64,000 nucleotides of DNA. Origin: an uncultured Aquimarina sp. (GTDB taxonomy: Bacteria > Bacteroidota > Bacteroidia > Flavobacteriales > Flavobacteriaceae). Position numbers and translations under genes: made by a program. Shown here piece after piece: positions 1 to 9,712 of the stretch. Location of the stretch: positions 558,001 to 622,000 of the forward strand of contig CANLEM010000001.1 in assembly GCA_947489685.1 (NCBI GenBank), written 5' to 3'. Position 1 is the stretch's first letter. The number at the start of each line of letters is the position of its first letter. Under the pieces are notes generated by a model. It did not search any database and had not been told where the DNA came from. It saw only the letters and a list, made by a program, of their open reading frames with translations.

Positions 1-272
1 TAGAGCAATTATTTCCATTGCCAGCGGCAGAAATGGATAAGCTGATCAAAAAATATAAAGCTGACGAAGTAGTTTGGGCGCAAGAAGAACCTAGAAATAT
101 GGGGGCTTTAAGTCATATGTTAATGCATTATGAAGACGCAAAAAGTTTTAGATTTGCAAGTAGAAGACCTTATGGAGCTCCAGCTGCAGGAAGTGCTACG
201 CGATCAAAAAGAAGACACCAAGAAGTAATTGATTATGTTTTTGATAAAACAAAAAATAATCAAAGAAGATAA
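1..272 (+). CDS. sucA: 2-oxoglutarate dehydrogenase E1 component, C-terminal end (partial)
   Basis: Only the last 90 or so codons are present; the frame is open at the left edge, so the gene starts outside the window. The visible start reads EQLFPLPAAEM, followed by EEPRNMGA and later SRRPYGAPAAGS. These are the conserved C-terminal blocks of the thiamine-diphosphate E1 subunit that decarboxylates 2-oxoglutarate in the TCA cycle. A TTG at position 18 could be mistaken for a start but lies inside the conserved block. The E2 gene follows 65 bp downstream on the same strand, the usual sucA-sucB order. Confidence 0.95.
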   Translation, partial: EQLFPLPAAEMDKLIKKYKADEVVWAQEEPRNMGALSHMLMHYEDAKSFRFASRRPYGAPAAGSATRSKRRHQEVIDYVFDKTKNNQRR

Positions 273-337
273 ATTTAGATAATAACTATAGTTAAAGAGT
301 TTCCAAAGGAAATTATACAAAGGATAAATTCAGAATT

Positions 338-1558
338 ATGGCTTTAGAAATGAAAGTCCCATCACCGGGAGAATCTATTACAGAAGTAGAAATTGCTCAA
401 TGGCTTGTTGAGTCTGGTGATTATGTTGAAAAAGATCAAGCAATTGCAGAAGTTGATAGTGATAAAGCAACACTTGAGTTACCTGCTGAAGAAAGTGGTA
501 TTATTACTTTAATGGCCGAAGAAGGTGATGCAGTTGCAGTAGGGCAGGTAGTTTGTCTTATCGATACTGATGCAGCAAAACCTGAAGGAGGAGATGCTAA
601 AGCAGCTGCGGCGGCTGAAACTCCAAAGGCGGAAGAGAAAAAAGTTGAAACTCCTGTTGCTCCTGCGAAGACAGAAACGTATGCTACGGGAACAGCTTCT
701 CCAGCGGCTAAAAAAGTACTGGCAGAAAAAGGAATCGATGCTACCCAAGTAAAAGGTACAGGTAGAGATGGGCGAATTACTAAGGCTGATGCTTTAGATG
801 CAAAACCATCTCTGGGAACACCTGGACTTGGAGCCAGAGGAGAAAGTCGTAAAAAATTATCAATGCTTCGTCGTAAAGTAGCAGAGCGTTTGGTTTCGGT
901 TAAAAATGAAACTGCTATGTTAACTACATTTAATGAAGTTGATATGCAACCTATTTTTGATCTTCGTAGTCAATATAAAGAAACCTTTAAAAGTAAGCAT
1001 GGTGTGAGTTTAGGGTTTATGTCCTTCTTTACATTAGCTTGTGTTAGGGCTTTAAAAATGTATCCCGCTGTAAACTCTATGATCGATGGAAAAGAAATGA
1101 TTTCTTACGATTTCCAGGATATTAGTATTGCAGTTTCTGGTCCTAAAGGATTAATGGTGCCTGTAATTCGTAATGCCGAAAATCTTAGCTTTAGAGGTGT
1201 AGAGTCTGAAGTGAAACGTTTGGCTGTTAGAGCTCGTGATGGTCAAATCACAGTAGATGAAATGACTGGAGGAACTTTTACCATAACCAACGGTGGAGTA
1301 TTTGGTAGCATGCTATCGACACCAATTATTAACCCTCCGCAAAGTGCAATTTTGGGAATGCATAATATTGTAGAACGCCCAATAGTAAGAGATGGCCAGA
1401 TTGTTGTAGCACCAATTATGTATGTTGCATTATCATATGATCATCGAATTATCGATGGAAAAGAATCTGTTGGATTCTTGGTAGCGGTAAAAGAAGCATT
1501 AGAAAATCCTGAAGAATTATTGATGGACACTAATGTAACAAAAGCACTAGAATTGTAA
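338..1558 (+). CDS. sucB: Dihydrolipoyllysine-residue succinyltransferase (E2 of 2-oxoglutarate dehydrogenase)
   Basis: This 406-residue E2 carries the succinyl group from E1 to coenzyme A. Domains in order: an N-terminal lipoyl domain (about 3-76) with the lipoylation site DSDKAT at Lys43; an Ala/Pro/Lys/Glu-rich flexible linker; the peripheral E3/E1-binding domain (about 117-152, [14 protein letters not shown]); and the catalytic acyltransferase domain, ending in the active-site motif SYDHRIIDG with His369 and Asp373. A single lipoyl domain and this length are normal for the family. It follows sucA and ends at a strong terminator, so the two form a simple operon. Confidence 0.97.
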   Translation: MALEMKVPSPGESITEVEIAQWLVESGDYVEKDQAIAEVDSDKATLELPAEESGIITLMAEEGDAVAVGQVVCLIDTDAAKPEGGDAKAAAAAETPKAEEKKVETPVAPAKTETYATGTASPAAKKVLAEKGIDATQVKGTGRDGRITKADALDAKPSLGTPGLGARGESRKKLSMLRRKVAERLVSVKNETAMLTTFNEVDMQPIFDLRSQYKETFKSKHGVSLGFMSFFTLACVRALKMYPAVNSMIDGKEMISYDFQDISIAVSGPKGLMVPVIRNAENLSFRGVESEVKRLAVRARDGQITVDEMTGGTFTITNGGVFGSMLSTPIINPPQSAILGMHNIVERPIVRDGQIVVAPIMYVALSYDHRIIDGKESVGFLVAVKEALENPEELLMDTNVTKALEL

Positions 1559-1583
1559 TAAGAATATAACAAGTATAGTATAA

Positions 1584-1613
1584 AAGACCTCAGTACATAA
1601 CTGAGGTTTTTTT
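1584..1613 (+). terminator. Rho-independent terminator after sucB
   Basis: A stem ACCTCAG / CTGAGGT (1587-1593 with 1601-1607) with a 7-base loop runs into seven T residues. A-rich sequence lies on the other side, so it may also act on the convergent minus-strand kinase gene, whose stop codon is only a few bases away. Confidence 0.9.
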
Positions 1614-1616
1614 GAT

Positions 1617-2540
1617 TTATAGGATCATCTGGTCAAAGGGAATAATGGTAGTGTACCCTTTGGTCTTAAAATAATCCATGTTAGCGTTAGACCCTATGGC
1701 CAATACAAAGTCACCACCCCAGCCACCAAGACTTTTAATGCTTCTGGTGTAATCCGAAAATAACCGTGATTTGACAGTTTCGGTTTTAATGATTTTGGAT
1801 ATGATTTCTTCATGAGTGGTAATCAACTCTTCAAAATCCTCGATATTAGAACATTTTAATACTTTGGAAGTAATTTCGGAGATCATCTTTTCGGCTTTGT
1901 CAAAATCTTTTAGAGGTAATGATTGGTATCGCTTGATCGATGCTTTGCTGTCTTGTTTTTGGTTTAAGTACACAAAAAATAATTGATCTTTAAAAGAAGG
2001 ATCAAAAGCTACTTCTTTAATTACAGGTTTAGTTTCTGTACGACGATATAAAATAGGTGAGTCAAATTGCGCACAGGCAACATCATATCCGCTACCTCCA
2101 AAACTATTATATAAAAGTTCAAAGGCATTTACTTTTGACCATTGAGCAATATTATTGACCAAAGTCGATGAAGAACCCAATCCCCATTCTTTATGAAACT
2201 CTAATCTACTTTCTACAGAGTATCCTTTTGCAGATGACAAAAAATTAGGATTTAATTCTTTTGCGGCGTTAAGGATTTCGATTAAAGTGTTGGTAATTGT
2301 ATTGTCATTGACTTGATGTTGACTTTCTTTGATAATATTGTCTTCAATGATTAAATAGGTTTCGAACCAGCAATTCCCATCTTCATCAAAGCTTTTCCAG
2401 GCAATTTGATCTGTGTCATTTTCTTCAATAAATAACCATTGTCCTTTTTTGGTGGGTATTGCCAAAGCTGTAACACCATCAAGAACGAGGTATTCTCCCG
2501 TAATTAATAATTTACCGTGGCTGTAGAATGATTTTTTCAT
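1617..2540 (-). CDS. GHMP-family kinase, probably of the mevalonate pathway
   Basis: A 307-residue GHMP-superfamily small-molecule kinase. The N-terminus SHGKLLITGEYLVLDG matches the substrate-side motif of mevalonate-type kinases, and EWGLGSSST (118-126) is the glycine/serine-rich ATP-binding motif. GGSGYDVACAQF follows, as in mevalonate-type kinases. It starts directly at the end of the HMG-CoA reductase gene (TAATG, one-base overlap), so the two are translationally coupled, which supports a role in phosphorylating mevalonate or phosphomevalonate for isoprenoid synthesis. Which of the two it uses cannot be decided from sequence alone. Confidence 0.85.
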   Translation of the reverse strand: MKKSFYSHGKLLITGEYLVLDGVTALAIPTKKGQWLFIEENDTDQIAWKSFDEDGNCWFETYLIIEDNIIKESQHQVNDNTITNTLIEILNAAKELNPNFLSSAKGYSVESRLEFHKEWGLGSSSTLVNNIAQWSKVNAFELLYNSFGGSGYDVACAQFDSPILYRRTETKPVIKEVAFDPSFKDQLFFVYLNQKQDSKASIKRYQSLPLKDFDKAEKMISEITSKVLKCSNIEDFEELITTHEEIISKIIKTETVKSRLFSDYTRSIKSLGGWGGDFVLAIGSNANMDYFKTKGYTTIIPFDQMIL

Positions 2541-3856
2541 TATGATCTTAGTTTTTCGATCTGAGCGACTACTTCACTATGAGTAACGGTATTTGTTTTA
2601 AAATATGCGACGAGGTGTTCTTTTTCGATAGTAGTAGCCTCAAATTGATTTAAGATATTCATCAAATGCATTTTCATATGCCCTTGCTGAATCCCTGTGG
2701 TAATCAAAGAATTTATAGCTGCAAAATTTTGAGCTAATCCTGCAACAGCAGTAATTTCCATCAATTTTTTGGCATTAGGATTATCCAAAAGCTGTAATGC
2801 CAATTTAACCAAGGGATGAAGAGACGTTAAGCCGCCTACGGTTCCAAGAGCTAATGGTATTTCTATAGAAAAAGTAAATTGATCTTCTTTAATTTCGGCA
2901 TGAGTAAGGCTTCTGTACGTTCCATCTTTGGCGGCATAAGCATGCGCTCCGGCTTCGATAGCTCGAAAATCATTTCCTGTGGCTAAAACAACAGCATCGA
3001 TACCGTTCATGATACCCTTATTGTGAGTAACTGCGCGATAAGGTTCTATTTGTGCAATACGAACAGCTCGCACAAATTTTTCAGCATATTGCAAAGAGGA
3101 TAATTGCGTCGAATTAGGCAGCTCTTTAATAGTACAAGAAACCGAGGCACGAACCAAACATTGCGGTACGTAATTAGAGAGTATACTCATAATGATTTCG
3201 ATGTCTTTCTCGGTTTCAGAAAAAGAATCGAATTTTTTGGCTTCAATTACCAATGTTTTTGCAAATTGCTCGAGGCATGAGTTGATAAAATTTGCTCCCA
3301 TGGCATCTGCTGTTCCAAAAGTGCAATGTAGCTGGTAATAATGGTCAAGGTCTTTAGTTCTTTCACGAAGTTCGATCTCTTTAACACCACCACCACGTTT
3401 TTCCATATTTTTGGTGATAGAACTAACTGACTTGAGTAATTCTGGTTTCACTTGTATAAAAAAATCACGCAGTCGTTCGGGATCTCCGGTAAAGGTGAAA
3501 TGCACCTGTCCAACCTTCGTGGTAGATAATACTTCGGCTTTAAAACCTCCACGAGATTGCCAGAATTTTGCAGCCTTACTGGCTGCGGCTACCACAGAAC
3601 TTTCTTCGATAGTCATAGGTAGTGTATAACGCTTATCATTAATCAAAAAGTTGGGAGCTACCGAAAAAGGTAAATAGTAATTAGAGATGGTATTCTCGGT
3701 AAACTCATCATGTAGCCGTTGAAGTCGGTCATCAGAGTTCCAATACGTTATAAGTGTATTGGTAGCATCCGAATCATTATTAAAATGATGCTCTGCCAAC
3801 CATTTAATTTTATCTGCCTTAGAGAGTTTAGAAAACCCAGAAATTACTGGTGCCAT
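2540..3856 (-). CDS. mvaA: Hydroxymethylglutaryl-CoA reductase, class II type
   Basis: A 438-residue enzyme that interconverts HMG-CoA and mevalonate. Class II hallmarks are visible: ENTISNYYLPFSVAPNF in place of the class I ENVIG block, EESSVVAAAS with Glu84, DAMGAN with Asp184, the catalytic lysine block HNKGIMNG at Lys280, and ATGND with Asp296. ALGTVGGLTSLHP and QGHMKMH, which carries the C-terminal histidine, follow. Position first in a two-gene operon with a GHMP kinase argues for biosynthetic use in isoprenoid formation. A TAnnTTTG promoter lies about 25 bp upstream. Confidence 0.95.
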   Translation of the reverse strand: MAPVISGFSKLSKADKIKWLAEHHFNNDSDATNTLITYWNSDDRLQRLHDEFTENTISNYYLPFSVAPNFLINDKRYTLPMTIEESSVVAAASKAAKFWQSRGGFKAEVLSTTKVGQVHFTFTGDPERLRDFFIQVKPELLKSVSSITKNMEKRGGGVKEIELRERTKDLDHYYQLHCTFGTADAMGANFINSCLEQFAKTLVIEAKKFDSFSETEKDIEIIMSILSNYVPQCLVRASVSCTIKELPNSTQLSSLQYAEKFVRAVRIAQIEPYRAVTHNKGIMNGIDAVVLATGNDFRAIEAGAHAYAAKDGTYRSLTHAEIKEDQFTFSIEIPLALGTVGGLTSLHPLVKLALQLLDNPNAKKLMEITAVAGLAQNFAAINSLITTGIQQGHMKMHLMNILNQFEATTIEKEHLVAYFKTNTVTHSEVVAQIEKLRS

Positions 3857-3881
3857 TATATATTCATATTAGTACTGCCTC

Positions 3882-3889
3882 CAAAGATA
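3882..3889 (-). promoter_or_regulatory. Bacteroidota -7 promoter element for the mevalonate operon
   Basis: On the minus strand this reads TATCTTTG, a perfect TAnnTTTG match to the Bacteroidota housekeeping -7 element, ending 25 bp before the HMG-CoA reductase ATG. No clear -33 TTTG was seen at the usual spacing, so it is a candidate only. Confidence 0.5.
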
Positions 3890-4106
3890 CTATTCTGTTT
3901 CGTGAAATACCTAATCCATGAGTATTTGGTCCTATTAAGTTGGTGTTTTTGATTGTTTGTAAGTCTTCTTGGATTTTGCCTTAATTTAATGATATGTTAA
4001 AAAAAATCACTTTAGGCCCTATGATTTTATTGTATTTAACATCAATTGTTGTATTTTTCACGGATTTTTTAGTATTCTTGGCGTTAACAATTTATACATA
4101 TATGAT

Positions 4107-6278
4107 ATGAAGTTTACCAAATTGTTTTTTGGAATTACACTGTTTATAGGTTTTGCGACTTATGCTCAGGACAAAGCTTTTTCACTAAATGAGATATGGG
4201 GAGGAGAATTTAGAACCGAAGGTTTTCAGTCCTTACATTCTATGAAAAATGGGACTCAATATTCTGTTTTAGAACAAGACCCTGCTTCTGGAGCCACAAA
4301 TATCGAGGTCTATGATTACGAAACCGGAGAAAAGGCCAAAACCTTAATTAGCTCTGCTGCAATTGAAGGTTTAGATAACTTCCAAGGATATTCTTTTAGT
4401 AAGGATGAGAATAGAATTTTAATTTCAAGCGAGAACGAACAAATATTTCGTCGTTCATCAAGAGGGATTTACCATATTTATGATGTTCCATCTAATGGGG
4501 TATTTAAAATTAGTGATAAAAAAATACAATCTCCAATGCTGTCTCCAGATGGTAATAAAGTAGCATACGTATTAGATAATAATATCTATATGTTGAATTT
4601 TGTTACAGGACAAGAAATTCAATTAACCGATGACGGTAAGAAAAATAAAATTATTAATGGAATCACCGATTGGGTATACGAGGAAGAATTTTCATTTGTA
4701 AGAGCTTTTGATTGGAGTGCCGATAGCAATAAGATTGCATTCTTAAGATTTGATGAGAGAGAAGTTCCAGAATTCTCTATGGATGTGTATGGTAAAGATT
4801 TATATCAAAAACAAGACGTTTTTAAGTACCCAAAAGCAGGAGAGAAAAATTCTATAGTCTCACTTTTTATAGCCGATATCACGGCAATGGCACTAGACGA
4901 AGTCAAGTTAGGTGATTATAAGGATTTTTATATACCAAGAATAAAATGGACCGTGAATCCAGATATTTTGAGTGTTCAAGTAATGAATAGACATCAAAAT
5001 AATCTGGATTTAATTTTTGTGGATGCTAAGACCAAAGCACCTAAGGTAGTGCTTAACGAAAAGGATGAAGCATATATTGATGTTACTGATAATCTTACTT
5101 TTTTGGATGATAATAGCTTTATCTGGACTAGCGAAAAAGATGGTTATAATCATATCTATCATTATAAAGAAACAGGGGAGTTGATCAATCAGGTTACCAA
5201 AGGCAATTGGGAAGTAACCCAATATTATGGATACGACTCCAAGAATAAAAAGATATACTACCAAGGAGTAGAGCATGGAAATATAAACCGTGATGTATAT
5301 GTTGTTGCCTTAGACGGAAGTGATAAAAAAAGATTAAGTACCAAAGAAGGGTCTAATGATGCCGAATTTAGTGCAGATTTTAGTCTATACATTAACTATT
5401 TCTCTAATGCTACCACACCCTACGAGTATACTTTAAATAAGGGAGCAAATGGTGAAGTGGTTCGAGAATTAAAGAACAATAATGCATTATTAGAGAAATT
5501 AAAGGCATATGACATAAGACCTAAAGAATTTTCTACAATCGAGATAAATGGCGAAACTTTGAATATGTGGACGATCAAGCCTAAAGATTTTGATCCCAAA
5601 AAGAAGTACCCATTATTCATGTATCAATATTCTGGACCAGGATCTCAAATGGTAAGAAACTCATGGCATAGAGCTAATGATTACTGGTATATGATGTTGG
5701 CACAACAAGGGTATATTGTAGCCTGTGTTGATGGAAGAGGTACCGGATTAAAAGGAGCCAAATTCAAGAAAGTAACCCAAAATGATTTAGGAAACCTTGA
5801 AGTACAGGATCAGATTGCCGCAGCCAAGCAACTTGGTGCTCTGCCTTATATTGATGCTTCCAGAATTGGAATATGGGGGTGGAGTTATGGTGGATTTATG
5901 TCTAGTAATTGCTTGTTTAAAGCACCAGATACCTTTAAAATGGCTATTGCAGTTGCACCTGTGACAAGTTGGAGGTTTTATGATACGATTTATACGGAAC
6001 GATATTTGATGACTCCTCAAGAGAATGCGAAAGGATATGATGATAATTCGCCGATCAATTTTGTTGATGGTTTAAAAGGTAAATTCTTATTGGTGCACGG
6101 TAGTGCCGATGATAATGTTCATGTACAAAACACCATGCAATTGGTTGAAGCATTGGTGCAAGCAAATAAGGATTTTGACTGGGCAATTTATCCAGATAAA
6201 AACCATGGGATTTATGGTGGTAATACAAGATTGCACTTATATAACAAGATGACTAACTTCATTAAAAACAACTTATAA
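4107..6278 (+). CDS. Dipeptidyl-peptidase IV family serine peptidase (S9B)
   Basis: A 723-residue secreted peptidase removing dipeptides from peptide N-termini. It opens with a signal peptide (MKFTKLFFGITLFIGFATYA). A beta-propeller region (about 60-490) contains the DPP-IV substrate-binding motif DWVYEEE, in which paired Glu residues hold the free N-terminus. The C-terminal alpha/beta-hydrolase has the nucleophile in GWSYGG (Ser593), Asp668 in SADDNV and His700 in KNHGIYGG, with spacings equal to those of human DPP4. Two peptide/proton symporters follow at once, pointing to a periplasmic peptide-degradation and uptake unit. Confidence 0.95.
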   Translation: MKFTKLFFGITLFIGFATYAQDKAFSLNEIWGGEFRTEGFQSLHSMKNGTQYSVLEQDPASGATNIEVYDYETGEKAKTLISSAAIEGLDNFQGYSFSKDENRILISSENEQIFRRSSRGIYHIYDVPSNGVFKISDKKIQSPMLSPDGNKVAYVLDNNIYMLNFVTGQEIQLTDDGKKNKIINGITDWVYEEEFSFVRAFDWSADSNKIAFLRFDEREVPEFSMDVYGKDLYQKQDVFKYPKAGEKNSIVSLFIADITAMALDEVKLGDYKDFYIPRIKWTVNPDILSVQVMNRHQNNLDLIFVDAKTKAPKVVLNEKDEAYIDVTDNLTFLDDNSFIWTSEKDGYNHIYHYKETGELINQVTKGNWEVTQYYGYDSKNKKIYYQGVEHGNINRDVYVVALDGSDKKRLSTKEGSNDAEFSADFSLYINYFSNATTPYEYTLNKGANGEVVRELKNNNALLEKLKAYDIRPKEFSTIEINGETLNMWTIKPKDFDPKKKYPLFMYQYSGPGSQMVRNSWHRANDYWYMMLAQQGYIVACVDGRGTGLKGAKFKKVTQNDLGNLEVQDQIAAAKQLGALPYIDASRIGIWGWSYGGFMSSNCLFKAPDTFKMAIAVAPVTSWRFYDTIYTERYLMTPQENAKGYDDNSPINFVDGLKGKFLLVHGSADDNVHVQNTMQLVEALVQANKDFDWAIYPDKNHGIYGGNTRLHLYNKMTNFIKNNL

Positions 6279-6295
6279 TTAATTAAATTCACATA

Positions 6296-7684
6296 ATGGC
6301 AAATACAGTTAAAGCAGCCCATCAAAAAGAACTTTTTGGGCATCCGGTAGGATTATATATATTATTTTTTACAGAAATGTGGGAGCGGTTTTCCTATTAC
6401 GGAATGAGAGCGATTTTTGTGCTATACCTTACTGCTAAAACAGTAGATGAAAATGCAGGTTTAGGATGGACCAGTAAAGAAGCTCTGGCATTGTATGGAT
6501 GGTATACGATGTTGGTGTACGTAGCCTCTATACCCGGAGGTTGGATTGCCGATAAATTTTTGGGTCAAAAGAAATCTGTATTAGTCGGAGGAATTTTACT
6601 TGTTGCTGGACATAGTATTTTGGCTGTAGAAGAAATGTGGGCATGGTACTCTGGTCTTGGTCTGATTATAGCGGGAGTAGGAATGCTGAAACCAAATATA
6701 TCTACTATGGTTGGTGGTTTGTATAAGCAAGGAGATATTAGAAGAGATAAAGGATTTACTATTTTTTATATAGGAATTAATTTGGGAGCTTTTCTATCAA
6801 GTTTAATTGTAGGTTATGTTGGAGAGGTTCATGGTTGGCACTATGGCTTTGGTCTTGCAGGAATCGGAATGGCGTTAGGTCTCTTACAATACCTTTTAGG
6901 TCAGAAATATCTTAAGAATGTTGGGAATTTCCTTGGTGCTTCAGAAAAAGTGGAAGATAAAGAAGCCATGAAAAAACCACTAACTAAAATTGAAAAAGAT
7001 AGAATAGTCGTTCTTTTGATATCATTTTTACTAGTAATCGTTTTCTGGGGAGCTTTTGAGCAAGCTGGTGGATTAATGAATATTTATGCCAAAGAGAAAA
7101 CAAATAGAATGTTAATGGGGTGGGAAGTTCCTGCTTCATGGTTTCAATCATTAAATGCAATGTTTATTATTTTCTTAGGTACTACAGTTGCATGGTATTG
7201 GGCCAATAGAAAACTAAAAGGTAAAGTATCGAGCTCTTTATTTAAAATGATCATTGGATTAATTATAATGGGTACTGGGTTCTTTTTTATGACCGCAGCT
7301 TCTATGGAGTTTAATTCTGATGGTTCTTCGGCAATGTATTGGTTGGTATTAGCATACTTGTTTCATACTATTGGAGAACTTTGTATTTCGCCAGTCGCAC
7401 TTTCATTTATTACCAAATTGGCTCCTGTTAAATATGGTGCACTCATGATGGGTGTATATTTTGCCATGACAGGTCTTGGAAATAAAGTAGCTGGTTTATT
7501 AGGAGAGTCGGCAGAAAGCTTAGGAGAGTTTACCATTTTTACAGGAATAGCTGTTTTTTGTGTTGTATTTGGATTGTTAGTAATGCTGTTCAGAAAAAAA
7601 CTGGAAGTATTAACTCATGGAGTAGAGGATAAAGAAGGTACAATCCATGAAGAAGCAGAAGGTTTTGAACTAGCGGATAACTAA
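6296..7684 (+). CDS. POT-family proton-dependent oligopeptide transporter (first copy)
   Basis: A 462-residue inner-membrane symporter of the PTR2/POT branch of the major facilitator superfamily. The signature FFTEMWERFSYYGMR (ExxER type) is in the first helix, and GGWIADKFLGQKKSVLVGG is the loop motif after helix 2. About twelve to fourteen hydrophobic segments are seen. It starts 17 bp after the DPP-IV-type peptidase, so it likely imports the dipeptides and tripeptides that enzyme releases. A close relative follows at once; the pair may differ in peptide preference. Confidence 0.93.
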   Translation: MANTVKAAHQKELFGHPVGLYILFFTEMWERFSYYGMRAIFVLYLTAKTVDENAGLGWTSKEALALYGWYTMLVYVASIPGGWIADKFLGQKKSVLVGGILLVAGHSILAVEEMWAWYSGLGLIIAGVGMLKPNISTMVGGLYKQGDIRRDKGFTIFYIGINLGAFLSSLIVGYVGEVHGWHYGFGLAGIGMALGLLQYLLGQKYLKNVGNFLGASEKVEDKEAMKKPLTKIEKDRIVVLLISFLLVIVFWGAFEQAGGLMNIYAKEKTNRMLMGWEVPASWFQSLNAMFIIFLGTTVAWYWANRKLKGKVSSSLFKMIIGLIIMGTGFFFMTAASMEFNSDGSSAMYWLVLAYLFHTIGELCISPVALSFITKLAPVKYGALMMGVYFAMTGLGNKVAGLLGESAESLGEFTIFTGIAVFCVVFGLLVMLFRKKLEVLTHGVEDKEGTIHEEAEGFELADN

Positions 7685-7694
7685 GAAATTATTT

Positions 7695-9443
7695 ATGAAT
7701 ACAGATATAGAAAACTTATTTAAGGATAAGGTTTTAGGTCATCCGGCGGGATTATTTATCATTTTTTTTACTGAAATGTGGGAGCGGTTTTCATTCTACG
7801 GAATGAGAATTCTTCTGGTAATATTTCTTACCGCTCCATTATTTGGAGAAAATCCGGGTTGGGCAGACTGGCCAAGAGAACATGCTTTGGCTTTATTTGG
7901 TACATATGCATCGTTATTATATTTAACTCCAATCTTAGGAGGATATATTGCAGATAAAATCACCGGGTATCGATGGGCAGTGGTTATTGGGTGTTTGATC
8001 ATGACCTTAGGTCATGCTTCAATGGCGTTCGAAACCGAAACAACATTATATCTGGGTTTAGCTTTCTTAGTGATAGGAACAGGTCTTTTTAAACCCAATA
8101 TTACTTCTATTATCTCTGAAATGTACCAAGGTAATGACTCTAAAAAAGATGGCGCATATACCATATTCTATATGGGGGTAAATGCAGGAGCTTTCTTTGG
8201 GATTATGCTTTGCGGATATCTCGGCGAAAATTATAGCTGGGCATTAGGATTTGGGCTGGCAGGGATATTCATGTTTTTAGGTATGATTATGTTTTGGCTG
8301 GCCAAAGATTTATTTGGCGAAATAGGAGCAAAACCAAGTAAAGAAGCAAAAAAAGAAGTGGTTCTTAAGGAAGGCGATAAACTTAATCCCTTTACGCTTA
8401 TTGATAAGGTTCTTATTGCAATAACAGCAATTATTGGGTTTACCTGGTTAATTAATGATCCTATGTCTAAAATTGGTGATGTTAATTTATTTGACTTCTC
8501 ATTAGCAAGTTATGAAGGCCCCACAATAATGATTGTTTTTGCGGTTATTCTGTTTTTGTATTTAATCATCTCTAGAATTTTGAGATATAGTGCTACCGTT
8601 CGGGATAGAATGTTTGCAGTAACAATTTTTGCGTTTTTCACAATATTCTTTTGGGCAGCTTTTGAACAAGCCGCTGGGTCGTTAAATATATTTGCTCGTG
8701 ATTACACGGCAAGAGATTTATCGGGTTCTTCTGCCATGTTCTTTAAAGTCATTGATACCATTTTAACAGTTGTTCCTTTATTGATAATTACTTGGGTTTT
8801 GTATCTGGTATTTAAGAAGACATTTTCAAAAATTGGATTTTCGAATATTGTTTTATCTATTTCATTTTTGATTATCTGGGGAATTGTAATCTGGAAATTA
8901 AACAATGAATTTAGTAAAGACACTACCGAAGTAGGTGCGACCTGGTTTGGGATTTTGAATTCCTTTTTTATTATTGCATTAGCTCCATTATTTTCAAGAT
9001 GGTGGGAAAGTAAATATAACCCTAGCGCTGCGTTCAAATATGGTTTTGGATTAGCACTATTAGGTTTTGGTTTTGCATTATTAGCTTATGGATCATCGGG
9101 TATTCCCCAAGGAGCTCAAACAGCTTCAGTAAGCATGATTTGGTTAATTTTGGCGTACCTATTCCATACTCTTGGTGAATTATGTTTATCACCTGTGGGA
9201 TTGTCATACCTTAGTAAACTGGTTCCCGGTAGAATGATTGCTTTTATGTTTGGTATTTGGTATTTGGCCATAGCAATAGGTCAGAAGGCAGCAGGAACGT
9301 TAGGAGGAATGATTGATGAGGTGACCGCAAATTATAATTTATCTACTTTTTTCCTGATATTTACAATAATCCCAATTGCGGCCGGTGGGTTGATTATATT
9401 GTTAAATCCACTATTAAAAAAGTTGATGCACGGTATACGATAA
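7695..9443 (+). CDS. POT-family proton-dependent oligopeptide transporter (second copy)
   Basis: A 582-residue POT transporter with the same first-helix signature FFTEMWERFSFYGMR and the motif GGYIADKITGYRWAVVIG. It is about 120 residues longer than its neighbour because of extra hydrophobic segments and a longer central loop (about 215-320), a layout seen in many Bacteroidota POT proteins. It starts 10 bp after the first copy and is the last gene of the peptidase-transporter operon. The operon's original terminator seems to have been split by the insertion that begins at about 9482. Confidence 0.93.
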   Translation: MNTDIENLFKDKVLGHPAGLFIIFFTEMWERFSFYGMRILLVIFLTAPLFGENPGWADWPREHALALFGTYASLLYLTPILGGYIADKITGYRWAVVIGCLIMTLGHASMAFETETTLYLGLAFLVIGTGLFKPNITSIISEMYQGNDSKKDGAYTIFYMGVNAGAFFGIMLCGYLGENYSWALGFGLAGIFMFLGMIMFWLAKDLFGEIGAKPSKEAKKEVVLKEGDKLNPFTLIDKVLIAITAIIGFTWLINDPMSKIGDVNLFDFSLASYEGPTIMIVFAVILFLYLIISRILRYSATVRDRMFAVTIFAFFTIFFWAAFEQAAGSLNIFARDYTARDLSGSSAMFFKVIDTILTVVPLLIITWVLYLVFKKTFSKIGFSNIVLSISFLIIWGIVIWKLNNEFSKDTTEVGATWFGILNSFFIIALAPLFSRWWESKYNPSAAFKYGFGLALLGFGFALLAYGSSGIPQGAQTASVSMIWLILAYLFHTLGELCLSPVGLSYLSKLVPGRMIAFMFGIWYLAIAIGQKAAGTLGGMIDEVTANYNLSTFFLIFTIIPIAAGGLIILLNPLLKKLMHGIR

Positions 9444-9464
9444 AATAATATTATGTAACTTCAC

Positions 9465-9481
9465 TCGTTTCCCAAAGACGA
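9465..9481 (+). repeat. Left copy of 17-bp direct repeat with left arm of a split terminator
   Basis: TCGTTTCCCAAAGACGA occurs here and again at 14129-14145. To its left is AACTTCAC (9457-9464); to the right of the other copy is GTGAAGTT (14146-14153), its exact reverse complement, followed by more T residues. Joining the outer flanks across one copy rebuilds an 11-bp hairpin with a T-tract, so the segment between the copies looks inserted. Confidence 0.85.
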
Positions 9482-9503
9482 TTTATAATAATTTTTAATA
9501 ACG

Positions 9504-9539
9504 AGAAATGCCAGTATTTACTGGCATTTCTCTGTTTTT
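9504..9539 (+). terminator. Hairpin terminator inside the left end of the inserted segment
   Basis: AGAAATGCCAG / CTGGCATTTCT (9504-9514 with 9521-9531) forms a perfect 11-bp stem with a 6-base loop, followed by CTGTTTTTA. It would now stop read-through from the second POT gene, in place of the split terminator just upstream. It also lies near the 3' end of the minus-strand genes. Confidence 0.75.
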
Positions 9540-9712
9540 AGAGCTTTTTTTAAAATTTATCTTTTTTATATAATCTAAAAGTATAAGTTGAGATTCGGTA
9601 ACACTAGTAGCTATAAAATAAACTGTTGCCTTGGCATTAACGGTGGCAAGTACTTTTGCAGACTTTTCCTTTAATTCTCCAGTTGTTAAATTTCCTAATT
9701 GATTATGAGGAT

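Noticed and set aside
8702..9037. A 111-codon frame antisense to the second POT gene
   Set aside because: It lies wholly within a conserved transporter gene and is explained as a shadow frame.
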